Assembly (NCBI GenBank): GCA_965153355.1
Contig: OZ231126.1
Span: 53,072,001-53,136,000 of the forward strand
Direction of reading: 5' to 3'
Origin: Flaccisagitta enflata
Lineage: Eukaryota; Chaetognatha; Sagittoidea; Aphragmophora
Length of the DNA stretch: 64,000 nucleotides
Positions 46,796 to 59,392 of this stretch are shown here, piece by piece. The notes beneath the pieces are model-generated. The model was given only the letters and a program-made list of their open reading frames with translations. It searched no databases and was not told the DNA's origin. Both the position numbers and the translations under genes were made by a program. How positions within the stretch are numbered: position 1 is the stretch's first letter; every line of letters begins with the position of its first letter.

Positions 46796-47191
46796 CTAAC
46801 ACACGCAAACTTGTTCTTTTTCTCGCGATACTTGCAAGGGTACTCAGCCAAACCGGATGACCGGCCTAAACATCAGCCAGGATGCAGATTATGGTAAACA
46901 AGCTCGATTTACGGGAGAACCAGCGTCCTCGCCGTCCTTGGCTAGCGGATGAGGCCGGCGCTCATTGTTGGATAGCTGACGGTGTGGAAGAGAGAGGGTA
47001 AATGGATTCAAAGGGAGGTTGCATTTATTTCCAGAGAGAGAGAGCCAGGCAGAATGTTTCTGAGGAAAGCAAACTACAGCAAAGAGCATTATGTTCCTGC
47101 CTAATCTAACTGTGAGCTTGACTGCTGCTAGGCGTTGTTGTCAAGGATAATAAAAAAACTTCTCTTGTTGTGAAGGTGATTCATGCTAAAC

Positions 47192-47192
<1 letters not shown>
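46526..47192. other. Spacer with a CT array and one exon candidate
   Basis: C(20) run near 46635, (CT)n 46740-46792; a GC-rich patch 46850-46980 holds the candidate exon. Confidence 0.45.
46913..46975 (-). CDS. Possible 63-nt internal exon
   Basis: Minus strand: pyrimidine-rich acceptor (CTCTCTTCCACACCGTCAG), 21 codons (LSNNERRPHPLAKDGEDAGS-P), then GTAAAT donor, phase 0 on both sides. The segment is GC-rich among microsatellites. The protein is unknown; it could be chance. Confidence 0.25.
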
Positions 47193-47268
<76 letters not shown>

Positions 47269-47287
47269 AATGATAATGATAATGATA

Positions 47288-47333
<46 letters not shown>

Positions 47334-47355
47334 TGATAATGATGATGATGATGAT
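47193..47355 (+). repeat. (GAT)n/(GACGAT)n/(AATGAT)n array
   Basis: Block structure GAT, GACGAT, AATGAT, GACGAT, GAT. Confidence 0.97.
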
Positions 47356-47568
47356 GGGCTATTCAACTTCCCAACAATTGGACATTGCTACATAAACGCA
47401 TGTGAACTCGTTCAAAAAATAGAGAAAGAGACATGAAGAAAGGTAGAAAAAAAGATGGGAATGACAGAAACAAACAAAATCAATAAGGGAAAACTTGAAT
47501 TACAAAAGTAAATAAGGTGCAGTCGATAAAATAAAAATTTTTTTTTTATGAAATGGAAATCGAAAGTG

Positions 47569-47569
47569 G

Positions 47570-47666
<97 letters not shown>
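47569..47666 (+). repeat. (TTG)n array
   Basis: ~98 bp. Confidence 0.98.
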
Positions 47667-47970
47667 AATGGTCGTTGCTGTTCTTGTTACTGTCGTTATT
47701 TTTGCCATCGTAAGAGATAGCTGTAAGGATCTGGTATAAATTAGAAAATTTGTTGTTAAGAGTTTTATTATATTTAGAAATCGGAATAGCAAGATGTGTT
47801 TTTTTCACGATGAGGTGAATGAGAATTCTTCACTTATTCTGCTTTCCATTTTTCTTCTAAGTTATGTTTTTGTTTGCACGAGACTTTGTTTGTTCCTATT
47901 TTCTCCAGCCCACTTCAAAAAGTTCAAGATTAACTCATTTGTTTTGATAAGTATGAATCTTTCTCTCTCT

Positions 47971-47972
47971 CA

Positions 47973-48059
<87 letters not shown>
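47971..48059 (+). repeat. (AC)n array
   Basis: ~89 bp. Confidence 0.98.
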
Positions 48060-48160
48060 CAAGACAGAAGGTGTGTACCAGAATTGAAAAAATGAACATG
48101 TGAATGTATTTTTCTCTAAATCGTTTATTTTGTTGAAATTACAAGCAGATGAATGAATAA

Positions 48161-48357
48161 AACAAGGCCGGATACACGGCTAATTAGTAGTCGCTGGCGG
48201 GTGGGCAGGGGCAGTATGTGGGTGAGTGGGGCTGTAATTTGAATGGGTAGGGGCCGTAATGCTCAGAAATAGGTATTTATGCTAATTTCACGTCATTCAA
48301 GATTTCGCGTTTCGGACACAGCCTCTTATTGAGTCGCTTAACCAGCGACTAAAAAAA
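48161..48357 (+). mobile_element. HTE copy 28 (B, intact reference)
   Basis: AACAAGGCCGGATACACGGC; AGTCGCTGGCGGGTGGGC; CAGCCTCTTATTGAGTCGC; tail CTTAACCAGCGACTAAAAA. Lacks a GGAC tract. Confidence 0.92.
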
Positions 48358-48440
48358 TTGCATAATGTATAGAAGACCGCGAGAATTAGAGAACTGGGTG
48401 TTATCTCATCATTTTTCAATACTTTTTAAGATCAAGAGAA

Positions 48441-48661
48441 TTTTTAATCGCGTGCTACGCGACTCTACACCCCACTTTGTCGGTACGTCCGTCCGTTGGT
48501 CCATCGCGTCCGTCCGTTGGTCCGTCCGTCCATCACACTATACTTTTTCTAGGTTTTTGCGGTTTTTGGCCTTACTGCTCCTGCCTAAATTATCTGGTAA
48601 CCTTAATTACGGCCCCTGCCCACCCGCACGCGACTGGGGTAGCCGTGTATCCGGCCTTGTT
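48441..48661 (-). mobile_element. HTE copy 29 (A)
   Basis: TTTTTAATCGCGTGCTACGC; GTCC tract; GCACGCGACTGGGGTAGCC; CCGGCCTTGTT. Confidence 0.93.
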
Positions 48662-48732
48662 CACTTTCATGGTTCATTTTTCGAAACAAGAACCAAAGTG
48701 CATCAAGAATGTGAGCCATGAGAGCACGCAGA

Positions 48733-48735
<3 letters not shown>

Positions 48736-48826
<91 letters not shown>
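48736..48826 (+). repeat. (AG)n array
   Basis: ~90 bp. Confidence 0.98.
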
Positions 48827-48829
<3 letters not shown>

Positions 48830-49138
48830 ATGGAGATTTATTTAATCTCTACTCGGGAATTTCATTGTGGCAAGAGATGAAGGGCTCGTAATCTTTTTTA
48901 TTTCTTTGTATATACATTCTATGTTAAAAAAAAAAAATTCTCTAGAAATGAAAATAAGTTTTTTCTCTAGAAATAAATATTATTTCTTATCTTGTCAGTT
49001 TAGCTATTAGTCATTGTGTGAATTTCTAATCAAGCATTCGAAGTGACACGTGACTATTGAGCAAAGTGAAATTGAAATTTAAGTTAGAACTCTTGTTGTT
49101 AAAAAGAAAGTTTCTGTTGTTCACTTCGATTCAATAAA
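48827..49138. other. AT-rich, nothing assigned
   Basis: TTCTCTAGAAAT duplicated at 48938/48964. Confidence 0.4.
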
Positions 49139-49320
49139 AAGAAAGCCAGATACACGGCTACCTAAGTCTCTTGAAAGTGGGCAGGAGCAGTGAAAAAAAG
49201 GCTAACTATGCATTTGGGCAGGGGCAGTTGAGCAGAAACCGCCCTTAAACGCCTAAAAAGCAAAGCGTTACCATCCTTCCAACCGACCGACTGACCAACC
49301 GACCGACTGACTGATTTAGT
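49139..49320 (+). mobile_element. HTE copy 30 (A-like, 3' hairpin lost)
   Basis: AAAGCCAGATACACGGCTAC; two GTGGGCAGGAGCAG/GGGCAGGGGCAG units; AACGCCTAAAAAGCAAAGC; CCGACCGACT tract. Confidence 0.75.
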
Positions 49321-49710
49321 ATATTCAAAAGAATTATCTATCAACAGAGTTGCCATACCCCATCGTCAACCCTATAGGACATAAGCATTATACACACACA
49401 GTTTTATTTCATTTACACAAATGGTAATTAGTATATGAGGGCCCCCGTATTTCCAAGTATAGACGACATCTACTGTATATTATAGGTTTAGATAGTATTA
49501 AGTTGTGTCATTGTAATCAAATTTTACCTTTTGGTACTACCAAAAGTGTTAAATCTTCAAAAAAAAAAAAAAAAATCTCTTTGTAAGCTTTTGATTTTTT
49601 TCCCCAAACCCTTTGATTTCAGTACCAATGATTTTATGCTCAACTGTATAGTGTAAACACACCTGCAGTTTCTTTCTTTATTGCACGGTTTCAGCTTTGC
49701 TTTTTTTTTC

Positions 49711-49794
49711 TTTTTCTTTCTTTCTTTCTTTCATTCATTCATTCATTCATTCATTCATTCATTCATTCATTCATTCATTCATTCATTCATTCAT

Positions 49795-49893
<99 letters not shown>

Positions 49894-49950
49894 CTCTTTG
49901 TTTCTTTCTCTTTTTGTTTCTTTCTTTCTTTCTCTCTTTGTTTCTTTCTT
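49711..49950 (+). repeat. (TTTC)n and (ATTC)n array
   Basis: TTTC, then ATTC (49731-49795), then TTTC to 49950, at the 3' end of an HTE. Confidence 0.97.
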
Positions 49951-49951
49951 T

Positions 49952-50141
49952 GAAGCTTTGTCCGTCGCGTTGGTCCGTCGGTCTATTGGTCCGTCGGTCC
50001 GTCGGCACAAGTCAAAAAGTGGGAAAACAAGCGTTTTAGAAGTTTTTTGTGTTTGTGTTTGGAAGGGGGTTGGGTGTGGATGGGGGTTGGCCGCCCCTGC
50101 CCACCCGTCTGCATCGATCTTGTGACCCCGCGTCACTTGTT
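49952..50141 (-). mobile_element. HTE copy 31 (D, 3' end replaced by TTTC array)
   Basis: GTCGGTCC tract; CCCACCCGTCTGCATCGATC; GACCCCGCGTCACTTGTT. Confidence 0.85.
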
Positions 50142-50231
50142 CTCTTATTTTCCACTTTACCTTGACTATTTGCGCTCTGAAAAAAAAACCATTCATTTTC
50201 CTCTTCAATTACATCTTCTTTATTCAAAACT

Positions 50232-50330
50232 CCCCACCTTTCCCACCACCTTTCCTACCACCTTTCCTACCACCTTTCCTACCACCTTTCCTACCACCTT
50301 TCCTAGCACCTTTCCTACCACCATTCTTAT
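50232..50330 (+). repeat. 12-bp repeat CTACCACCTTTC
   Basis: About eight tandem units. Confidence 0.95.
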
Positions 50331-50826
50331 CCCCATTCTCCTGACCGATTCCCCTTCAATCATCGTTTCAACCTCCCTTTCTCCCCCTTCCCAACATTTT
50401 TACCTCCACCACTTTTTTAGAACTTTTCGGCCGTTATGTAACTTATATTTTTTTTCAACCCTGCCCCTGAGCGTCCTTAGAGTAAGCAGTAAGCACACCC
50501 ATCGCCTATGATACCCAACCTACCAATTCGCACGCCATTCACTAGATGATTGAAGACCCTTTCACAATTTGTAGAGCGAGAAAAGAAAAAACTGTGGTGT
50601 TTAGATTGAATAAAATAATTTTTCCCGTCGCGCTAAATGACGGGTTTTGGCCCGGAGATAATGAATTACCTCTCTGACACTTTGTTCGTCTATTTCCCGT
50701 GTTTACTCTTGTGATTTCAATCAAAGCTGTTCATCATTTTTACTTTTTGAAAAAAACAACAAAAAACATTTTCACAGCTTTCCTGTCTTTCTCCCCCAAC
50801 CATCACACACTCACCCCTCCTGCGGA
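50331..50826. other. No supported gene
   Basis: CT-rich, then a patch with the inverted pair CCCGTCGCGC/GACGGG at 50625; no exon accepted. Confidence 0.4.
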
Positions 50827-51030
50827 AACAAGGCCGGATACACGGCTACCCCAGTCGCGTGCGGGTGGGCAGGGGCCATAATTGAGGTCACTCCATCATT
50901 TGGACAGGAGCAGTGAGGCCAAAAACCGCAAAAACCCAAAAAAAGTAAAGTGTGACGGACGGACGGACGGACGGACGGACCAACGGACCGACAAATTGGG
51001 GTGTAGAGTCGCGTAGCACGCGACTAAAAA
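50827..51030 (+). mobile_element. HTE copy 32 (A, best full-length example)
   Basis: AACAAGGCCGGATACACGGC; CCAGTCGCGTGCGGGTGGGC; TTGGACAGGAGCAGTGAGG; GGAC tract; tail GTCGCGTAGCACGCGAC plus TAAAAA. Confidence 0.96.
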
Positions 51031-51158
51031 TGATCGAACTCTCGGTGTGTGCCTGCAGTTTATAAATGAGTGCATTGATCCTCATCATTTTTGCACATTT
51101 TCTTAAGCTTTTTTAAGGATCATATTAAAATGTGCTGAATTTCATCGTTTTATGGTTG

Positions 51159-51160
<2 letters not shown>

Positions 51161-51220
<60 letters not shown>
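51161..51220 (+). repeat. (AG)n array
   Basis: ~60 bp, followed by (GACA)n. Confidence 0.98.
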
Positions 51221-51223
<3 letters not shown>

Positions 51224-51311
51224 TATGATAGACAGACAGATAGACAGACAGAAAGAAAGAAATGGAAAAGGGAAAGCTAAAGCGGATGCTGACTTTATAA
51301 GAGCTTCATGA

Positions 51312-51647
51312 TTTTTTGTCGCGTGCTACGCGACTACACCCCGTTTTGTCGGTCGGTCGGTCCGTCGGCATTTTTATGCTTTTTGGGCTCACAGCTCTTT
51401 TTCCAAATGCCATTATAAGTCATTTTAAGTAATTCTAAGTCGTTCTAATTTATATTAAGTCATATTAAGTTATATTAAGTTATGGCAAGTCACACAAGTC
51501 AATCAGGTCAATCTAGTCATTTAAGTCATTTCAAGTCTTTTTAAGTCATTTTAAGTCATTTCAGGTTATCTTGAGTCATTTAAAGACAATCTAGGTCATC
51601 TTAAGTTATCTATGTCCCGCACGCGACTTATACGTGTTGGCCTTGTT
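51312..51647 (-). mobile_element. HTE copy 33 (A, expanded interior)
   Basis: TTTTTTGTCGCGTGCTACGC; GGTCGGTC; the interior is a run of AAGTCATTTT/AAGTTATATT decamers (51405-51600); CCGCACGCGACTTATACG; GGCCTTGTTT. Confidence 0.87.
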
Positions 51648-51780
51648 TTTTCAGCTAAATACTTAATCAGGATAAAATAGACACGGAAAGCGCCGATAAA
51701 AGACTGCCTATTTTGGAAGTCTATTGAACCTAGATAAAGGACCTTAATATTGCGCTATGCTTCCTGGAAATATCCCGATA

Positions 51781-52762
51781 CAGGGTGTTTCAAGTGAGTT
51801 GTAACATAAAGAATCAACATATCTTTGCTTCTAGGAACTCAAATTAATTTCTGAAAAAAAGATCTAAAAAGATCTTGGTCTGCAGTTTTTTCATACCAAA
51901 CCTCAAGTTTTAGTAATTGATAGATGTGTGTCGGTAAAAAATCAAAAGAACAGCCATTTTTGGTGAGAAATCATCTTTTTTATAGATGTACCTAGCAGTT
52001 GCTTACTTTAACTGCTTGCCATTTTTAAACCAATTGAGCTAGAATCCTGGGATTGGTCTCAAATGAAAGGTATTTAAACATAAATTGCTCAACTGCTTTG
52101 AAATCAGGGAAACTTTGAGCAGTTGAAGACTTTTTAAATGATTTTGGTCAAACCTCCTCAAGCTTTTGATTGCAAATTTCAAAAAGCTCAATCAAAACAG
52201 TCGCAAATAGTGAAAAACGTCCAAATTTTTAAGGAGATCTAGAATCTATGACAAATAATCTGTCATTTGAGACCAATCTCATAGTTTTAGCTCAATTGGA
52301 TGAAAAATGGCACACGATTAAAGACAGCTACTCCAAAGTACAATAAGGAGTCAACAAGGCCAACGCGTTACAAGTCGCGTGCAGTCTTGAATACTAAAAG
52401 ACTAAAAGACCAAAAGACCAAAAGACCAAGACAAAACAACTAAAAGCAGGAGCAGTAATGCTAAAAAACGCCCAAAACGCCGCAAAAGCAAAGGTTTCCG
52501 ACGGATCCCACTGGGACTTGACTGACAGAGTGGGTCATAGAGTCGCGTGCACGCGACTAAAAATAGAAATTGATGAGGTCAGAAATCACATATGTTCTTC
52601 AAAGATATGTGACATCTTGATGAGTAGTCCGATTATCATGAAATTTTGCATGCTAAAACTGCAGACCAAGATCTTCTTATATCTTTTTTCAGAAATTGAT
52701 TTGAGTTCCTAGAAGCAAAGATATGTCGATTCTTTATGTTACAACTCAATTGAAACACCCTG
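51781..52762. mobile_element. MITE, TIR CAGGGTGTTTCAA, TA TSD
   Basis: TIRs of about 110 bp (CAGGGTGTTTCAAGTGAGTT ... GATCTTGGTCTGCAGTTTT), flanked by TA on both sides. Inner inverted copies of the AATTGAGCTAGAAT / GATTGGTCTCAAATGA core. Contains a nested HTE at 52353-52563. Confidence 0.93.
52353..52563 (+). mobile_element. HTE copy 34 (F), nested in MITE
   Basis: AACAAGGCCAACGCGTTACA; GTCGCGTGCAGTCTTGAAT; AAAAGACC repeats; tail GAGTCGCGTGCACGCGACTA. The GGAC tract is nearly absent. Confidence 0.92.
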
Positions 52763-52763
52763 T

Positions 52764-53560
<797 letters not shown>

Positions 53561-53794
53561 GAGAGATCAGCAGTTTAGATGTTCACCTGGGAGGCCGTTA
53601 ACGGTTTTTGAATCGCGTTTTTCCCCGTAAATGTCCCATTGAAAGACTCTAGTCTCAACCCCCGCTCCCTGATTTTTTTTTCATTGAAAATCTTCAGCTA
53701 CACTCATTTGCATGAGCAGGTGAAAAACGAAATTATAAAATGACACTGCATTTACGATTCTCAAGCCTTTTCACTCCCTTTACCTTTTGGGCTA

Positions 53795-54407
53795 CAGTAC
53801 CTTCCGAGCAAACCCGACTAAAACTGGAGGATTAATTTTTGTAACCTTAATTTTATTTCCTTATTTTTGTTTTTTGTATCTAACCTAATTCAAGGATACT
53901 TAATTCCTTGAATATATTTGAGTGTTGAAAAAAATAATTCCTGAAATCAAAGTCTATGAACACATCATTTTGAAATGTTCTAACCCAGACCATTAGATTT
54001 GCCAGCAAATTTTACCTATCCTAGACAACAAGAACAGCTCAATCAGACAATTTTTACAGGTTTTACAGCTAATTTAATTCTTTAAGGACAATTGTTTAAA
54101 CATAATTTCGGACAATTGTCCTTAAAAACTTTAAATCTGAAATAATTGTCTGATAAAACTGCACTTGTAGTCTAGGGTAGGTAAAATTTTCTGCTAAATC
54201 CAATAAACCTTGGGTTAGAACACTCAATATTCATACTCTTCATGCACTTTGATTTCACGAGTTATTTTTTTTGTGACAGCCAAATATGTTCAAGGAATTA
54301 AGTATTTTTTTGATTAAATTAGAAACAAAAAATGAAGTTTGAGAAATGAAATTAAAGTTACTGAAATTAATCTTCCAGTTTTAGCTGGGTTTGCTCGGAA
54401 GGTACTG
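53795..54407. mobile_element. MITE, TIR CAGTACCTTCCGAGCAAACC, TA TSD
   Basis: Mariner-type end CAGTACCTTCCGAGCAAACC at both ends; inverted similarity continues through most of the 613 bp (AAAACTGGAGGATTAAT, ATACTTAATTCCTTGAA, TGTTCTAACCC, AAATTTTACCTA, GACAATTGTCC). No ORF. Confidence 0.94.
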
Positions 54408-54680
54408 TACAAATAACGAACACTTGAAGCCAACAAGTTTCATTGATTCAAAAATTAAGTGGCGAGAGTCATTGAGTGCCCAATGAGTTTCGCTTGCCTG
54501 GTTTTCGTTCTCGCTCTTTTTTTTTTTCTCCTTTTTTTTTCTTCTTTTCTCTGAGATTATTATTCGCTCTGTTGACTGATGAAGAAAGCAATGTGGCAAA
54601 CCATCAGACCAGTCAAATGAGGACAAATCAATTTTTCATATGGAGAGACTCGGCCCAATTTCGATGAGAACCTAGCTCAT

Positions 54681-54946
54681 TTTTAGTCGCGTGCTACGCG
54701 ACTCAATAAGCCACTTTGTTGGTCCGTCGGTCGGTCGGTCCGTCCGTCCGTCCGTCCGTCGGTCCGTTACAAAGTCGTTTTAAAGGCTTTTTATCACATT
54801 TTTGATGGCTCTGAATGGCAGAGAAGAAACTTGGAGAAGTAAAAAGCCTTTTAAAAAGTGCTTCTGAAAAAAAAATTTTGTCCGTCTGTCTGCCTGACAT
54901 TTTTTGAAAGTGCCTACGCACGCGACTTAGGTCTAATGACCTTGTT
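54681..54946 (-). mobile_element. HTE copy 35 (A)
   Basis: TTTTTAGTCGCGTGCTACGC; CAATAAGCCACTTTG; GTCC tract; a second GTCTGTCTGCC; ACGCACGCGACTTAGG; GACCTTGTTC. Confidence 0.88.
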
Positions 54947-55083
54947 CTCAATAGTTGGGCAAGATAGAAGTGGTTGTACACTGTCTCTAGATTGAACTGA
55001 AATATTGCTGTTAGACATTGATTTTTGTTTAACAAAGTTATGATGAAAGTGGATGAAATAACTACAGAGGAAGGAGAAATATA

Positions 55084-55447
55084 AGATGTGAACCCCCTAA
55101 AACTGTAGCACCCCCCCTTACAGATCAAACTAAAGCAATAATCAGTTTGTACTGGGTTTTAAATCATAGCTTAGGGCTATACGAGTGGCGCCACCAGGGC
55201 GATTTTGAAATTTCCACTCCAGTACAAAGTTATAGCCCAAAAACCTTAATTTTATGAATTTTTGAAAAAAGCTTATTTTGATATGTTTATTAGTTATATT
55301 TTGAGTTAGAAGTAAAAATTTAAAAATCGCTCTGGTGGCGCTACTTTTATTGATACAAACATTAATTCTATATCCCAAAAATCTCTGTAATATAATTAGT
55401 TAAAGCTGTAGGTGGGGGTGCTACAGTTTTTAGGGGGTTCACACCTT
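55084..55447. mobile_element. Inverted-repeat element, TIR GTGTGAACCCCCTAAAA
   Basis: Ends GATGTGAACCCCCTAAAACT and, inverted, GGTGTGAACCCCCTAAAAAC; inner inverted pair GTGGCGCCACCAGGGCGATT / AAATCGCTCTGGTGGCGC. TSD uncertain. Confidence 0.85.
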
Positions 55448-55957
55448 GTATTTAGCACTTATCTGCACAGCTTTCTCCTGGCAAATCTCCACATTGAGTT
55501 CATTTTGACGCCCAGTTTGGACCTTATGAAAAATAAGCCTTTCACAACAGTTTAAAAAACATCGCTTGTGAGAAACTTGTTTGTGATCTCACAATTTTTG
55601 TCTCCTTTTACCAACATTGGCTAACCCTTACCACCTTTGGCTTTACCACCTTTCAGCACTTTTTTTCCAGATGAAAAATATTAGTCAATTTCTTGGGACT
55701 GTAACTAGGCGTAGCAAGTTATTGACTCCTCTTGCACGAGATTCATAACTGAGGTTTCAGTATAATTGAATCATCCAAGACAATAATTACCGTGAACTTG
55801 TTACAAAAGCGTTTCTGTGTCAACAAATCAACTCGCGCGTTCAAGGCCTTGTAGAAACGACTTAGGGCGTGTTTCTAGGGAAGATGAAAAACGCGTTTGT
55901 TCCTGTGAAACGCGATAACAGCGTGAACACATATTCAAGAATTTCAACTGTCCCATG
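55448..55957. other. No supported gene
   Basis: TACCACCTTTGG repeats at 55620-55650; otherwise unassigned. Confidence 0.35.
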
Positions 55958-56085
55958 AGGGAGAGAGCGAAGTGAGTGAGCGAGCCCATGAACGGAGCGA
56001 GCGAGCGAAGCGGAGCACTGCGCAGCGAGTGAGCGGAGTGAGCAGTGCGAGTGAGCGAACGTAGCGAGCGACCGAGTGGCCCGTT
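55958..56085 (+). repeat. GAGC-rich degenerate array
   Basis: GAGCGAGCGAAG/GAGTGAGCGGAG units with short palindromes (CTGCGCAG). Open frames through it are not genes. Confidence 0.8.
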
Positions 56086-56300
56086 CAAAACGCGGTTGTC
56101 TCTGACTAGAAACGACTTTTTCTTATTTTCGTGTCTGCGCGCAGAACTGCGGTGAATGAAGGAGAAAAAGCAATTTAAGCAAAAAGAGAAATCGGCGTTA
56201 ACCGACCAAAACAAACCATCTCCCCTCTTGTTAACACGGTTCTTTTTGTTGTCCTCTCAAGTAACTGTCCACACATTGCCCGCTCGATTCGATATTGCTT

Positions 56301-56530
56301 TCAAGTCGCTGGCTAAGCGACTCTTAAAAGAGGGTGTGTCTCTGGGTAGGTAGGTAAGTATGTTGGTAACGCGAAATTTTGGATGGCGCGAAATCAACTG
56401 AAATAGGCTTTTTGGCCCCTGCCCAGCCACATTACAGCCCCTGCCCTGCCCCAAACTGCACTTGTCCATCCGCAACACTGCCCCTGCCCACCCGCTAGCG
56501 ACTACTTTTTGGCCATGTATCCGGCCTTGT
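56301..56530 (-). mobile_element. HTE copy 36 (B)
   Basis: Sense tail AGTCGCTTAGCCAGCGACTT; multiple GCCCCTGCCC units; 5' AGTCGCTAGCGGGTGGGC; CCGGCCTTGT. Confidence 0.9.
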
Positions 56531-56699
56531 CTTCTTTTTTAAGCGTGCTACCCTACCGCTTACTCGCAGTTTCTGCACTGTCGTTCTTTTCCCGTTATCA
56601 CAGACGCAGACACCTGCTGGGCCTCACCTCCGCCTATATTGTTTCGTTGTTCGATTTCTCATGTATATAGTAAGACTAAATCTGTCTGGCATGAAAAAG

Positions 56700-56888
56700 A
56701 ACAAGGCCGGATACACGGCTACCCCAGTCGCGTGCGGGTGGGCAGGGGCCATATTTGAGCTCACCAAAGCATTTTGGCAGGAGCAGTACGGCTAAAGAAT
56801 AAAAAACATAAAAAAAGTAAAGTGTGACCGACCGACCGACCGACGGACAAAGCGGGGTGTAGAGTCGCGTAGCACGCGACTAAAAAAA
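56700..56888 (+). mobile_element. HTE copy 37 (A)
   Basis: ACAAGGCCGGATACACGGCT; AGTCGCGTGCGGGTGGGC; CCGA tract; tail GTCGCGTAGCACGCGAC plus A-run. Confidence 0.95.
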
Positions 56889-57385
56889 AATAGGGTGGAA
56901 CGCATGAAGTAACAAGGCCAAGTAAAGCAGTAGTAATATCTCATCCTTACGAATTTTGTTTCGTCATATATTCCGGACAAAGACTTGTGAGGCTGATTTA
57001 TTTCTTGTGTATTTTCGAATTTTTCCGCCAATTTTCCCTCTATGCTCCGTTGGGGGAAAGCAATCAGCGATCGTCTCACATCGTCAACAAAAAAGCTCCC
57101 ATTTGGGGCAAAAAGACGTCCTAGGATTTTTTTTCTTTTCTGCGCATAATGCAAAAGGGAACTTTTCGTCTTGCCTTCCCACGCGTAATCTGTTTTTTCC
57201 ATATTCTTTCTCTCTCTCTCTCTCTCTCCACCTTGAAGGCCATAACTACTTGTGCATAAACACGCCCCGTCAGAACTCAGTACTTTCGTTGCTTCCTCTC
57301 TCTTTTCTCCCCCACCTGGATCTTCCATGACGGCATGCACCCATGCTAAAGCACAAAGCCCATTAAGAGCCTCAACCTCACTTAC

Positions 57386-57417
57386 CCGTGACAGATCGTT
57401 AGCGCTCGTTTAGCCAT
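57386..57417 (-). CDS. Possible first coding exon MAKRALTICH
   Basis: On the minus strand, ATGG in good context (A at -3, G at +4) opens 10 codons plus 2 nt, then the strong donor CACGG/GTAAGT. No following exon is recognised. Confidence 0.25.
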
Positions 57418-57528
57418 CTTCGTTTTCAAGCCAAAGAAACTGAGCCCAATCTCTCATGACATTTGGTAAATACTTTCTAATGAGACTCGTGCGCAAATAA
57501 AAAGTATCATTAGGAGTAAAGGTGAGGT

Positions 57529-57681
57529 TCAATTACAGTGCTCTGAAAAGCCATGGATGCCATCTCGAATGTTTACTTTCTTCAGCCTTACTTCGCATCC
57601 ATACTTAAGCTGACAGCTTTCTAACGACGCTTTGAAATACCTACACCCTTCGAACGTGAAAAACGATGACCGCATACACAT
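57529..57681 (-). CDS. Small coding-like frame, 50 codons
   Basis: From ATG 57681 the minus strand reads MCMRSSFFTFEGCRYFKASL... to ..RDGIHGFSEHCN and TGA. Codon use looks protein-like and not repetitive, but there are no clear splice sites and no recognised family. Confidence 0.18.
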   Translation of the reverse strand: MCMRSSFFTFEGCRYFKASLESCQLKYGCEVRLKKVNIRDGIHGFSEHCN

Positions 57682-58189
57682 TTCTTTTTTGGTTGTAAAA
57701 CAGAAATTATTAAGCCATGTGGGAGTAAGCACATTACATGAAACATGAAGCTGTTAGGCTGTAAGGGCCTCTAATTCTAAGCTCGAAGTAATCTACTACT
57801 AAACTACTGCTCTGTCGCGTCGGAACACCCACATGGCCGTACTTTCGTGCTTTGTGAGTTAGTCGTTCTTCTTTCTTTCATTTCCGTTTCTCCACGCCAC
57901 AGACTGGTAAAGATTTCCCCAGCCAATGGCTTTGATAACGGACGAACTAAGTCTTTCATAAACGTACATTGGCGCGCGTAAAAAAGAATGCTGCTGTTCA
58001 TCAAACAGAAGTTGGAGCCTCTACCGTGGTGGCCGCTTTTTTCTTCTATCCTTGGGCACTATTTTGCTTTTTTTTTTTTTTTTTGCGGCATTGAAAAATC
58101 GCGCGGCCTGGATCATTGGGAGAAATTGAAAAGAAGATTAACGTCAGATCCATTTGGGAAATGATGAACTCTTTTTCACAACAGACGGA

Positions 58190-58474
<285 letters not shown>

Positions 58475-58819
58475 GTTTTACTATTTTCCTTTTCCTTTTC
58501 CTCTCATTTTATTTTGTACTTTTTGGTGGATAGTCGAGTCTGTGTGATTTATTTTGAAAGTCTTTTTAACGTATTTTAAAAGTCAATCCTTTGACCTCGA
58601 CCCTGTGAAATTGGCCTATTGACTCATTAACGCATGCGCATGTGAACAGGGCTTTGAAGACTTATTTTTCTTTATTTCCATCTCTGGTTTACATGGCTGA
58701 AATTGAAAGTGACTATCATTGCATTGGTCTATTGTCTTTAGAATTAGAGTGGCTAATTGTTGATCAATGATCAGCGATAACCGATTGCCAATTCTAGACG
58801 GGTTTGTGCGCTGACTGAA

Positions 58820-58882
<63 letters not shown>
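58820..58882 (+). repeat. (TTG)n array
   Basis: ~62 bp. Confidence 0.98.
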
Positions 58883-59200
58883 GAAAACTATCAAGAAGAT
58901 CCCTGACCCTTTTTCTCAGAGATCCCTGACCCGTCACCAGTGCAGAAGTAATAGGGAGGATTGCGTTGTGCCCAATTCTTATGGTGAAGAAATATTTGCT
59001 GTGAAAAATATCTGTTTTTCGCATAGGAAGGAAAAACAAAAGTAAAAAAGAGTCTGTAAAAGAAAAAAAAAAGAAAGGATAAAACAGAAAGGAAAAGATT
59101 TTGGATTTGCGTTAAAATGAAAATCGATCATACCGATGGAGAATTTTTTTCCTCATGAGAGCAATGAAGAAGAAATAATGAATGTCTTGTGAAATCACGA

Positions 59201-59201
<1 letters not shown>

Positions 59202-59290
<89 letters not shown>
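59202..59290 (+). repeat. (AG)n array
   Basis: ~88 bp. Confidence 0.98.
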
Positions 59291-59292
<2 letters not shown>

Positions 59293-59344
59293 CTCAACTA
59301 AAAAAAGTCTATATGTTTTGCAAAAATTTCTGTAAATCGAGTTT

Positions 59345-59392
59345 GACGGACAGATCGACAAGAGATGCAAGATCGCATCTTAAGAGTTAAGA
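59345..59392 (+). mobile_element. HTE 3' fragment (E-like)
   Basis: GACGGACAGATCGACA, then hairpin AGATGCAAGATCGCATCT. Confidence 0.5.

Larger units (their letters stand above)
56889..58189. other. Mostly unique sequence with weak exon candidates
   Basis: Apart from 57386-57417 and 57529-57681, no coding signal is supported; T(21) run at 58060. Confidence 0.35.

Noticed and set aside
56792-57340. 182-codon minus-strand frame
   Set aside because: Its end is HTE copy 37 read through and its middle is a GA repeat; no domain recognised.
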